A stretch of DNA of 64,000 bases from Panacagrimonas sp052387695 (lineage in GTDB: Bacteria > Pseudomonadota > Gammaproteobacteria > Nevskiales > Nevskiaceae). Within the stretch, counting starts at the first letter, position 1. Every line of letters starts with the position of its first letter. The notes beneath the pieces are model-generated. The model searched no databases, was not told where the DNA came from, and saw only the letters and a list, made by a program, of their open reading frames with translations. Below are positions 46,281 through 53,508 of this stretch, one piece after another. The position numbers and the translations under genes are program-made. The stretch is from assembly GCA_052387695.1 (NCBI GenBank), contig JBQTIX010000017.1, positions 25,852 to 89,851 of the forward strand. The letters run 5' to 3'.

Positions 46281-47021
46281 CTAAACGGCGATCAGCACTT
46301 CGGTGAGTATGGCCCTCACCTTGGTCATGCCGATATCGATGGAGCGATGAATCTCGTCGTGAATACCGCCGCTGCCGATGCCCGCAGCCCAGTTCACGGA
46401 GACCGCGAGGCTGGCGTAGGTCATGCCGAGTTCGGCGGCGAGCGCGGCCTCGGGCATGCCGGTCATGCCGATCATGTCGCAGCCGTCGCGCGTGAGGCGT
46501 CGCACTTCGGCCGGCGTCTCCAGTCGCGGGCCCTGGGTGATGCCCATCACGCCGCCATCGCGGACGGTGACCCCGGCGTCGATCGCGGCTTGCAGGAGAC
46601 GCTGGCGCAGGCTCGGCGTGTAGGGTTGCCCAAACTCGACGTGGCGCAGTTCGCTGCCACGCGAGCCGTCGGAAAAGGTGTGCTCGCGGCCCCAGGTGTA
46701 ATCGATCAGATCGTCCGGCACCGCGACCTCGCCCGGCGCGAACCAGGGCGCGATGCCGCCGACCGCGGCGATCGCAATCACCTCGCTGACACCCACCTTC
46801 TTCAGCGCCGTCAGATTCGCGCGGTAGTTGATCCTGTGCGGCGGAATCCGGTGACCCTCGCCGTGCCGGACGAGAAACACGACCGCGGTCCCCTCGACCC
46901 GGCCGAACATCAGCAGCGACGAGGGTGACCCGAACGGCGTATCCACCTCGCGGCGGGCGTCGATGATCAGGCCGGGCCAGGGATTCATGCCGGTGCCGCC
47001 GATGACTGCGATTCGACTCAC
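46281..47021 (-). CDS. mtnP: S-methyl-5'-thioinosine phosphorylase
   Basis: Nucleoside phosphorylase of the MTAP/PNP family. The 246-residue protein closely follows the Pseudomonas methylthioinosine phosphorylase pattern: IAVIGGTGMN, RHGEGHRIPPHRINYRANL, IAIAAVGGIAP, VAVPDDLIDYTWGREHTF, TQGPRLETPAEVRRL and DMIGMTGMPEAALA. The gene symbol is the family one; MTI rather than MTA is the likely substrate. The start is GTG 47021, overlapping the hpt stop as GTGA. Its product hypoxanthine can be salvaged by the adjacent Hpt, which supports the assignment. Confidence 0.88.
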   Translation of the reverse strand: MSRIAVIGGTGMNPWPGLIIDARREVDTPFGSPSSLLMFGRVEGTAVVFLVRHGEGHRIPPHRINYRANLTALKKVGVSEVIAIAAVGGIAPWFAPGEVAVPDDLIDYTWGREHTFSDGSRGSELRHVEFGQPYTPSLRQRLLQAAIDAGVTVRDGGVMGITQGPRLETPAEVRRLTRDGCDMIGMTGMPEAALAAELGMTYASLAVSVNWAAGIGSGGIHDEIHRSIDIGMTKVRAILTEVLIAV

Positions 47022-47575
47022 GTGGACCTCACCGCGTAGATGGCCGGAAGTTGCCGCCAGTATTCCTTGTAGTCCATGCCACAGCCGAACACGTAGCGGT
47101 CCTCGACGCTGAGGCCGACGTACTCGGCGAACGCACCGGGGGCGCGGCGACCGTGCCGCTTCTCCGCCAGCACCGCGACCCGCAGGCTGGCCGGCCGGAA
47201 CTCGGACAGCGCGCGACGGATCGCGACCAGGGTGTGACCCTCGTCGAGGATGTCGTCGATCACCAGGACGTGTCGCTGCGCGATCTGCTGCGCGTCCGGC
47301 TGCCGTTTCCACACCAGCCCGCCGCCCTCGGTGGCGCCGCGATAGCGCGTGGCGTGCAGGTAGTCCTGTTCGAAGGGCAGCGTCAGGCGCCGCGTCAGTT
47401 CGGCGGTGGGATACACGCCGCCGTTCATCACGCACAGCACCAGCGGATTCAACTGCGCGTAGTCGGTCGCCACTACGGCGGCCATGCGGCCGAACGCGGC
47501 CTGCACCGAATCGGCATCGTGCAGGCAATCCGCCTGCGCGCGAACCGCGAGCGCATCCTCCAGCCGGGGGGTCAT
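47018..47575 (-). CDS. hpt: Hypoxanthine-guanine phosphoribosyltransferase
   Basis: Converts hypoxanthine (and probably guanine) plus PRPP to the nucleotide. The 185-residue type I PRTase has the PRPP loop VLVIDDILDEGHTL, an N-terminal LVLCVMNGGVYPTAELTRRL and a C-terminal EDRYVFGCGMDYKEYWR. The start overlaps the nagZ stop as ATGA and the end overlaps the phosphorylase as GTGA, so the three are translationally coupled. The pair explains the salvage of methylthioinosine purine. Confidence 0.92.
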   Translation of the reverse strand: MTPRLEDALAVRAQADCLHDADSVQAAFGRMAAVVATDYAQLNPLVLCVMNGGVYPTAELTRRLTLPFEQDYLHATRYRGATEGGGLVWKRQPDAQQIAQRHVLVIDDILDEGHTLVAIRRALSEFRPASLRVAVLAEKRHGRRAPGAFAEYVGLSVEDRYVFGCGMDYKEYWRQLPAIYAVRST

Positions 47576-48549
47576 TCGCTCGGTATCCGGTACAGCCGCT
47601 CCAGACGACGACTGCGCGCCAGACTGGGCCGCAGATCGTGCAGTGCGTCGATCAAGGCCACGCTGGCGGGACGATCGTTGCAAACCGGCAGCATGTCGCA
47701 ACCCGCCGCCAGCGCCATCCGCGCGCGGTCTTCCATCGAGCCGACCACCGCCGCGCCGTTCATCGACAGATCGTCGCAGAACACCGCGCCGCGAAAACGC
47801 AGGCGGCGCCGCAACACTCCTGCAATCCACTTGCGCGACAGCGAGGCCGGCGTCTGGTCGAAGGCGGTGTAGCGCACGTGCGCCATCATCAGCGACTCGA
47901 TGCCGGATTCGATCAGGGCGCGGAACGGCGCCAGCTCGGTGCGCTCGATCTGGTCCAGCGGACGCCGGTCGACCGGCAGCTCGTGGTGCGAGTCCGCGGC
48001 CACCGCGCCGTGTCCGGGAAAATGCTTGCCGGTCGCGGCCATGCCGGCGCGGTTCAGGCCCAGGCGAAACGCCTGTGCGAGTTCGACGATGGTGTCGATG
48101 TCGCTGGCAAACGCACGATCGCCGATCACGCCGGACACGCCGATGTCGCGATCCAGGACCGGGGCGAAACACAGGTCGATGCCGCAGGCGCCAAGCTCCG
48201 AGCCGATGGTGTAGCCGTGCGCCTGCGCATCTTCCAGCGCACCCGCCCGGGTCTCTTCCATCAGCTTGCCCAGCGCGCCCATCGCCGGGATGCGCGAGAA
48301 GCCGACGCGGAAACGCTGCACGCGCCCGCCCTCATGGTCCACCGCCACCAGCAGGCGCGGCTTCTTGAGCGCGAGGACGCTGCCGCACAGCGCCCGCAAC
48401 TGCTCCGGGTCGCGATAGTTGCGGGTGAACAGGATCACGCCGCCGACCAGCGGATGCCGCAGCACCTCGCCGTCCTCCGCCGTCAGCTCCAGCCCGCCGA
48501 CATCGATCATCAACGGACCGATCAGCCCCGCGTCCCTGCCCGCAGCCAT
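47572..48549 (-). CDS. nagZ: Beta-N-acetylhexosaminidase NagZ
   Basis: Cytoplasmic glycoside hydrolase family 3 enzyme that removes GlcNAc from recycled anhydro-muropeptides. The 325-residue protein has VAVDHEGGRVQRFR, the catalytic loop KHFPGHGAVAADSHHELP with the family His/Asp, and FCDDLSMNGAAV with the nucleophile Asp. ATG 48549 (MAAGRDAGLIGPLMIDVGG) gives the standard N-terminus. Muropeptide recycling can be coupled to AmpC beta-lactamase induction in other bacteria; nothing here shows that link. Confidence 0.95.
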   Translation of the reverse strand: MAAGRDAGLIGPLMIDVGGLELTAEDGEVLRHPLVGGVILFTRNYRDPEQLRALCGSVLALKKPRLLVAVDHEGGRVQRFRVGFSRIPAMGALGKLMEETRAGALEDAQAHGYTIGSELGACGIDLCFAPVLDRDIGVSGVIGDRAFASDIDTIVELAQAFRLGLNRAGMAATGKHFPGHGAVAADSHHELPVDRRPLDQIERTELAPFRALIESGIESLMMAHVRYTAFDQTPASLSRKWIAGVLRRRLRFRGAVFCDDLSMNGAAVVGSMEDRARMALAAGCDMLPVCNDRPASVALIDALHDLRPSLARSRRLERLYRIPSE

Positions 48550-48574
48550 ACGCCTCCTCGTCAAACGTTTTTCG

Positions 48575-49051
48575 CTATTCGTGCAACTCGACCTCGATCC
48601 CCACCGGTACCCGATCGTACAAGTCGACGATGTCGGCGTTGCCCAGGCGGATGCATCCCTTGGAACCCGGCATGCCCAGACGCGTCGTCGGGGGCGTGCC
48701 GTGCAGATAGATATAGCGCCGGAAGGTATCCACGCAACCCAGCCGGTTGCGGCCCGGCTCGATTCCCGACAGCCACAGGATGCGTGTGAGAATCCAGTCG
48801 CGCCGCGGACACTGTACGTGCAACGCCGGCGTCCAGATTTCCCCGGTCGGCCGCCGCCGCACCAGCACCGCTCCCGGCGGCTGCCCGCCGCCGATTTTGG
48901 CGCGAATCCGATGACGGCCGCGTGGCGTGCAGCCGGAGCCGTTGATTTCGCCGCAGCCGTTGGCGCCGGTGGAAATCTCGAACTCGCGCAGGCGGTGGCC
49001 CTCACCCCAGAGCACCAACTGCTGACAGCCGAGGTCGATCTCGATGTGCAT
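48575..49051 (-). CDS. YkuD-type L,D-transpeptidase, no visible signal peptide
   Basis: 158 residues from ATG 49051 (MHIEIDLGCQQLVLWGEGHR). The YkuD fold is shown by the strand QQLVLWGEGHRLREFEISTG and by the active-site block YLHGTPPTTRLGMPGSKGCI with the catalytic Cys in SKGCIRLGNADIVDLYDRV. These enzymes make or modify 3-3 crosslinks in peptidoglycan, normally in the periplasm. No signal peptide or anchor is seen with this start, which is unusual; a longer frame upstream reads the CYTH gene out of frame and gives none either. Confidence 0.87.
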   Translation of the reverse strand: MHIEIDLGCQQLVLWGEGHRLREFEISTGANGCGEINGSGCTPRGRHRIRAKIGGGQPPGAVLVRRRPTGEIWTPALHVQCPRRDWILTRILWLSGIEPGRNRLGCVDTFRRYIYLHGTPPTTRLGMPGSKGCIRLGNADIVDLYDRVPVGIEVELHE

Positions 49052-49062
49052 CGATCTTCGAT

Positions 49063-49530
49063 CTACCAGCTTCGATAGGGATGCAGCGCAAGGCTGTGGT
49101 TGTAATAGCGGCGCTCGTCGGTCACCTCGCGCCCCAGCCAGTCCGGTCGCGGGAACTCCTGGTTCTCGCCTTCCAGCTCGATCTCCGCCACCACCAGCCC
49201 CTGGTTGTCGCCGTGGAATTCGTCGATCTCCCAGGTGAAGCCCTCGCGCTCGACATAATGGCGGGCCTTGTCGACGCGCCCGACGCACAGCGTCTCCAGC
49301 ATCTCGATGGCGTCCGCAGGCGCAATGTCGTACTCGTATTCGGCACGCGCGCGCCCCAGCACCGCCGCCTTGATGTTCAGCCGTGCCTGTTCGCCTTCCA
49401 GTCGCACCCGCACCGAGGCGCGGCCGTCGCCGCCCGACAGATACCCCTGCCGGAACGCCACGCTGCGCGCGACCTCCATCCGCCAGCCCTGGTGCGCGAG
49501 CAGGAATTTGCGTTCGATTTCGAGTGCCAT
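49063..49530 (-). CDS. CYTH-domain protein (triphosphate tunnel metalloenzyme)
   Basis: 155 residues with the ExExK signature in MALEIERKFLLAHQ, then RQGYLSGGDGRASVRVRLEG, and acidic/basic tunnel residues in EYEYDIAPADAIEMLE and FTWEIDEFHGDNQGLVVAEI. Stand-alone CYTH proteins of this length act as inorganic triphosphatases or have unknown triphosphate substrates. It is 11 bp from the YkuD gene. Confidence 0.9.
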   Translation of the reverse strand: MALEIERKFLLAHQGWRMEVARSVAFRQGYLSGGDGRASVRVRLEGEQARLNIKAAVLGRARAEYEYDIAPADAIEMLETLCVGRVDKARHYVEREGFTWEIDEFHGDNQGLVVAEIELEGENQEFPRPDWLGREVTDERRYYNHSLALHPYRSW

Positions 49531-49551
49531 GTCCGTTCCCTTCGACCGGAG

Positions 49552-50883
49552 CTAGTCTGTCACGAACAAGGCCATCGACTCGACGTGCGCCGTGTGCGGA
49601 AACATGTCCATCACGCCTGCACGCTTCAGTCGGTAACCGAACTCGTTGACCAGCCGGCCCGCATCGCGCGCCAGGGTCGCCGGATGGCAGGACACGTAGA
49701 CGATGCGCGAAGGTTTGCGTGCCGCGATCACCGGGATCATCGCCTCCGCGCCGGCGCGCGGCGGATCCAGCAGCACGGCGTCGAAGGGTTTGAGCAGCCA
49801 CGGCGCATCCGCTAGCGGCTTGAACAGGTCGGAAGCATGAAAGCCGATGTCCAGACCCAACCGCTGCGCGTTGGCGCGCGCACGTTCGACCAACGCGGTC
49901 TCGCCTTCCACGGCGGTGACCCGCGCCCCGGCGCGCGCCAGCGGAACCGAAAAATTGCCGAGCCCGCAGAACAACTCCAGCACCCGCTCTCCCGACCTCA
50001 GACGCATCCAGTCCAGCGCCTGACGCACCGCCTGCTGGCTCACCGCGGCATTGATCTGGATGAAATCCGTGGGCTGGAACTGCAAGCGGTCCGCCGATCC
50101 GTCGGGCGAGTAATCCAGCGTCCGCGGCGAGGGCTGCAAGGGCAGGATCGTGGACGGTCCGCCCGACTGTAAATACAGGTCGAAGTCCTCGTCGCGCGCA
50201 AGCTGCTCCAGCCGCTCACGATCCTTCTGCGCCGGCTTCTGAAGGACGCGCAGCACCAGCGCAACCGGATCGGCGCAGGCCACTTCGATCTGCGGAATCT
50301 GGTTGCGGATGCCCAGGCTCGCGATGCACTCGCCGAGCACGCGCAGCTTCTGGCCGACCCGTGGATCGAGCACCGCGCAGGATTCCAGCACGGCGAGAAA
50401 CGGACTGGACCGCTCGCGAAAGCCCACCAGCACCGAGCTGCGTTTCTCCACCCATTTCACTCCCAGCCGCGCGCGACGGCGGTAGCCGATGCTGGGACCG
50501 GTGATCGGCGGAGCGATCTCGTCCGGCTCCACGCGACCGACCCGGCGCAGGGTCTCGATCAACTGTTTCTGCTTGAGCGCAATCTGCGCGGCGGGCGCCA
50601 GATGCTGGAGCGTGCAACCGCCACAGAGTCCAAAATGCGCGCAGGGCGGGGTGACGCGATCCGGCGATGCCAGCTCCACCTCGACTGTCTCGCCCTCATC
50701 CGCATCACGGTGTTTGCGCGTATAGCGAAACCGCACCTGCTCGCCCACCAGCCCCCCCGCGATGAAAACCACCTTGCCCTCGATCCGCGCCACCCCGCGG
50801 CCATCGTCCGCCACATCGACGATCTGCGCGCCGAACAGGCCCTCGGGCAGAGGCTTGCGGCGATGCGAGGAACGTGCTGGCAA
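49552..50883 (-). CDS. rlmD: 23S rRNA (uracil-1939-C5)-methyltransferase
   Basis: SAM-dependent methyltransferase that forms m5U1939. The chosen TTG start at 50883 gives 443 residues, the family length, with a TRAM domain (VDVADDGRGVARIEGKVVFI), the iron-sulfur cysteines CAHFGLCGGCTLQHL, the SAM motif VLELFCGLGNFSVPLARAG, LLDPPRAG and the catalytic YVSCHPATLARD. The frame stays open far upstream but overlaps the TPR gene. The ribosome-binding site is weak, so the exact start is uncertain. Confidence 0.92.
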   Translation of the reverse strand: MPARSSHRRKPLPEGLFGAQIVDVADDGRGVARIEGKVVFIAGGLVGEQVRFRYTRKHRDADEGETVEVELASPDRVTPPCAHFGLCGGCTLQHLAPAAQIALKQKQLIETLRRVGRVEPDEIAPPITGPSIGYRRRARLGVKWVEKRSSVLVGFRERSSPFLAVLESCAVLDPRVGQKLRVLGECIASLGIRNQIPQIEVACADPVALVLRVLQKPAQKDRERLEQLARDEDFDLYLQSGGPSTILPLQPSPRTLDYSPDGSADRLQFQPTDFIQINAAVSQQAVRQALDWMRLRSGERVLELFCGLGNFSVPLARAGARVTAVEGETALVERARANAQRLGLDIGFHASDLFKPLADAPWLLKPFDAVLLDPPRAGAEAMIPVIAARKPSRIVYVSCHPATLARDAGRLVNEFGYRLKRAGVMDMFPHTAHVESMALFVTD

Positions 50884-50943
50884 GGGAGGACTCGAATTCC
50901 GGAAGGGCGCGAATGGTACGGGAAACGCTGGACAGGTCTGTCC

Positions 50944-50997
50944 CGGGCATGGCCCGCTCCTACAAGCATCGGATTGTGTAGGAGCGGGCCATGCCCG
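50944..50997. repeat. Palindromic repeat family C between rlmD and TPR gene
   Basis: Perfect 21-bp inverted arms (50944-50964 and 50977-50997) built around GTAGGAGCGGGCCATGCCCG, separated by 12 bases. The sequence is of the GTAGGAGCGGGC type common in Pseudomonas-like REP units. It sits between divergent starts and could form a cruciform. Confidence 0.8.
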
Positions 50998-51048
50998 CGA
51001 CCCGCTTGGCCTTATGCTTCCGCCGCGTTTTTGGTGACCCCCTCTCGA

Positions 51049-52245
51049 ATGACTTCTGCTCGCTGCTGGCCCGCGCTCGCGATGCTGCTCCTCGCCTGCG
51101 TACCGGCCTTCGCTGCAATCCAGGCGGTCCCCGCCTACGTCCCCGCCGATGATTCGCTGATCCTCGAACGCCGGTCGGTCGATCGCGGCACGCTCGGCGA
51201 AGTGCGCGGCCTGCGGGCCGAGCTGGAGCGGAACCCGCGCGATCCGCGCCGTGCCGCGGCCTACGTACGTCGCGCCATCGCGCTGGGTCGCGCCTCGGGC
51301 GATCCGCGCTGGTTCGGCCATGCCGAGGCGGCGCTCGCGCCCTGGGCGGACATCGCCAACAAGCCCACGGAAATCCTGCTGCTGCGCGCGATCCTGGCAC
51401 AGCGCCGGCATGCCTTCGACGAGGCCCGCCGCGAACTCGACACCGTGCTCGATCGCGAGGCGCTGAACGCAGAGGCGCTGCTGATCCGCGCCGTGCTGAG
51501 CATGGTGCAGGGCCGGCCCGCCGAAGCGCTGATCGATTGCAGCACCCTGCTGGTGCGCAGCCCGCAGCTGGCGGCTGCGACCTGCGTATCCGCCGCGCGA
51601 TCCATCAACGGCTCCGCCCAGGCTGCGCTGGATGCCTTGAATAAACTCATCCCGGGCTTTCCCGATGCCTCCGAGGAAGAACGCAGCTGGGCGATGACAG
51701 TTGCGGCCGAGACCGCCGAGCGCCTGGGCCAGGACGCTGAGGCGGAACGGCTGTATCGCGCGGCCCTGCCGCTGGCCGCGGGGCGCAACCTCTACCCGGT
51801 CATCGCGCTGGCGGATTTCCTGTTGCGCAAGCAGCGTGGCGCCGAGGTCGAAACCCTGCTCCAGCCCTACCCGCCGGTCGATGGCATCCTGCTGCGCCGG
51901 GCGCAGGCCGGGCAAGGGCAGCCACGTTCGCGCTCGATCATCAGGAAACTGGAACAGCGCTTCTCCGAAGAACGCCTGCGCGGTCCGTCCTCGCACCTGC
52001 GCGAGGAAGCGATGCTCGCGCTGCTGCTGGCCGATCCCGCACGCGCGCTGCCGCTCGCTCAGGGCAACTGGCAGGCGCAGCGCGAGCCGCTCGATGCCCT
52101 GGTGCTGGCAGAGTCCGCCCTCGCCGCACGCCGTCCCGAAGCGGTCGCCGAGCTGCGCACCTGGATGCAGGCGACCCGCCTGGAAGACGCACGCATCGCC
52201 GCCGTCCTGGCCCGACTCGATGCGCTGGCCGGAGTGCAGCCATGA
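51049..52245 (+). CDS. Secreted or lipoprotein TPR-like protein
   Basis: 398 residues from ATG 51049 (MTSARCWPALAMLLLACVPA). The N-terminus could be a lipoprotein signal (LLAC at residues 14-17) or a normal signal peptide cut at AFA. The rest is alpha-helical with TPR-like repeats (EARRELDTVLDREALNAEAL, QDAEAERLYRAALPLAAGRN). It overlaps the HupE/UreJ-like gene by 4 bp. Function unknown; coupling to HupE suggests that they act together. Confidence 0.85.
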   Translation: MTSARCWPALAMLLLACVPAFAAIQAVPAYVPADDSLILERRSVDRGTLGEVRGLRAELERNPRDPRRAAAYVRRAIALGRASGDPRWFGHAEAALAPWADIANKPTEILLLRAILAQRRHAFDEARRELDTVLDREALNAEALLIRAVLSMVQGRPAEALIDCSTLLVRSPQLAAATCVSAARSINGSAQAALDALNKLIPGFPDASEEERSWAMTVAAETAERLGQDAEAERLYRAALPLAAGRNLYPVIALADFLLRKQRGAEVETLLQPYPPVDGILLRRAQAGQGQPRSRSIIRKLEQRFSEERLRGPSSHLREEAMLALLLADPARALPLAQGNWQAQREPLDALVLAESALAARRPEAVAELRTWMQATRLEDARIAAVLARLDALAGVQP

Positions 52246-53354
52246 AGCACCTGGGCCTGCTTCTGCTGTTCGCCTGGCCGACCCTGGCCCTGGCGCACAA
52301 ATCGAGCGATGCGTTTCTCTACCTGGAGTCGTCGGGCACGCAGATTTCCGGCCGCCTGGACCTGGCCCTGCGCGATCTCGACGACGCGCTGCAGCTCGAC
52401 GCCGACGGCGATGCGCAGATCACCTGGGGCGAGGTGCGGCGCGCGCGGCCGGCAATCGAGGACTACGTCCGCCCCCGTCTGCAACTCGGCGGCGGCGACT
52501 GCCCGCTGTCGCTGACCACCCTGGAAATCTCCGAGCACAGCGACGGTGCCTACGCCGCGCTCGGGCTGGCCGCGACCTGCGCGGCGGAACCGGAGACGCT
52601 GCGTATCCGCTACGAGCTGATGTTCGAGTTCGATGCCCAGCACCGCGGCCTGCTGAGTCTTGCGCAGGGCGGCCCGCCGCGGACGGCCGTGTTCGCGCCA
52701 GACCGGCGCGAACAGGACTTCGACCGATCCGCCACCGCGTCCGGCCCGGTGTTCACGCAGTATTTCCGCGAAGGCGTGTGGCACGTCTGGACCGGCTGGG
52801 ATCACCTGCTGTTCCTCGCCGCGCTGTTCCTGCCCGCGGTCCTGCGTCGCGAGGCCGGCGGATGGAAGGCCGCGCCGGACCTGCGCTCCGCGCTGTGGCC
52901 CACCGCCGCGCTGGTCACGGCCTTCACGATCGCACATGCGATCACCCTCACCATTGCGGCGATGGGCGTGCTCAGCCTGCCTTCGCGACTGGTCGAGTCC
53001 CTGGTCGCCGCGACCGTGGTGTTCGCCGGGCTCAACAACCTGGTGCCGATGGTGCACCGCGGCCTGATTGGCCTGGCCGCTGTGTTCGGTCTGATTCACG
53101 GCGCCGCCATCGCCGGCGCGCTGATTGAACTGGGTCTGCCGGCCGCATCCCGGGTGATCGCCCTGCTCGCCTTCAACCTGGGGGTCGAGGCAGCGCAACT
53201 GGCGCTGGTCGCGGCGGTGGTGCCGCTGGCTTACCTGGGCCGTCACTCGGTGCTCTACCGTCGCGCCGTGTTGCTGCCGGCCTCGGCCGCAATCACGCTG
53301 ATCGGACTGGGCTGGCTGATCGAGCGGGCGTTCGATCTGAAGTTGATGCCGTAG
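52242..53354 (+). CDS. HupE/UreJ-family membrane protein
   Basis: 370 residues with a signal peptide (MKHLGLLLLFAWPTLALA), a periplasmic domain of about 150 residues, and a C-terminal membrane domain with roughly six helices that carries the HupE/UreJ motif VWHVWTGWDHLLFLAALFLP and IAHAITLTIAAMGVL, with His residues in helices. The related HupE/UreJ proteins transport nickel or cobalt, but the extended form with a large N-terminal domain is of unknown substrate. Its TAG stop is the first bases of a dispersed repeat. Confidence 0.87.
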   Translation: MKHLGLLLLFAWPTLALAHKSSDAFLYLESSGTQISGRLDLALRDLDDALQLDADGDAQITWGEVRRARPAIEDYVRPRLQLGGGDCPLSLTTLEISEHSDGAYAALGLAATCAAEPETLRIRYELMFEFDAQHRGLLSLAQGGPPRTAVFAPDRREQDFDRSATASGPVFTQYFREGVWHVWTGWDHLLFLAALFLPAVLRREAGGWKAAPDLRSALWPTAALVTAFTIAHAITLTIAAMGVLSLPSRLVESLVAATVVFAGLNNLVPMVHRGLIGLAAVFGLIHGAAIAGALIELGLPAASRVIALLAFNLGVEAAQLALVAAVVPLAYLGRHSVLYRRAVLLPASAAITLIGLGWLIERAFDLKLMP

Positions 53355-53420
53355 GTCGGCTCCGCCCGCCGTTGTCTGCGGGCGGAGCCGACAACGCGCG
53401 GCGGGCTCGAGCCGACCTAC
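53351..53420. repeat. Dispersed palindromic repeat family B, copy 4
   Basis: GTAGGTCGG (left end) and CCGACCTAC (right end) frame an inner perfect 12-bp inverted repeat, GGCTCCGCCCGC (53358-53369) and GCGGGCGGAGCC (53378-53389). This short copy lacks the long spacer. The HupE stop codon TAG is at 53352-53354, inside it. Confidence 0.8.
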
Positions 53421-53451
53421 GGTGTACCCGCGACTCGTCGTCACAGGGCAA

Positions 53452-53481
53452 AAAAATCCCCCGACGCTGCGGGGGATTTTT
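53452..53481. terminator. Bidirectional intrinsic terminator
   Basis: AAAAATCCCCCG (53452-53463) and CGGGGGATTTTT (53470-53481) form a 12-bp stem with a six-base loop; A and T runs on either side make it functional in both directions. It separates the convergent HupE-like and DUF4331 genes. Confidence 0.88.
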
Positions 53482-53508
53482 CAGGCTACGGTCTGGTCTA
53501 CCCGACGA

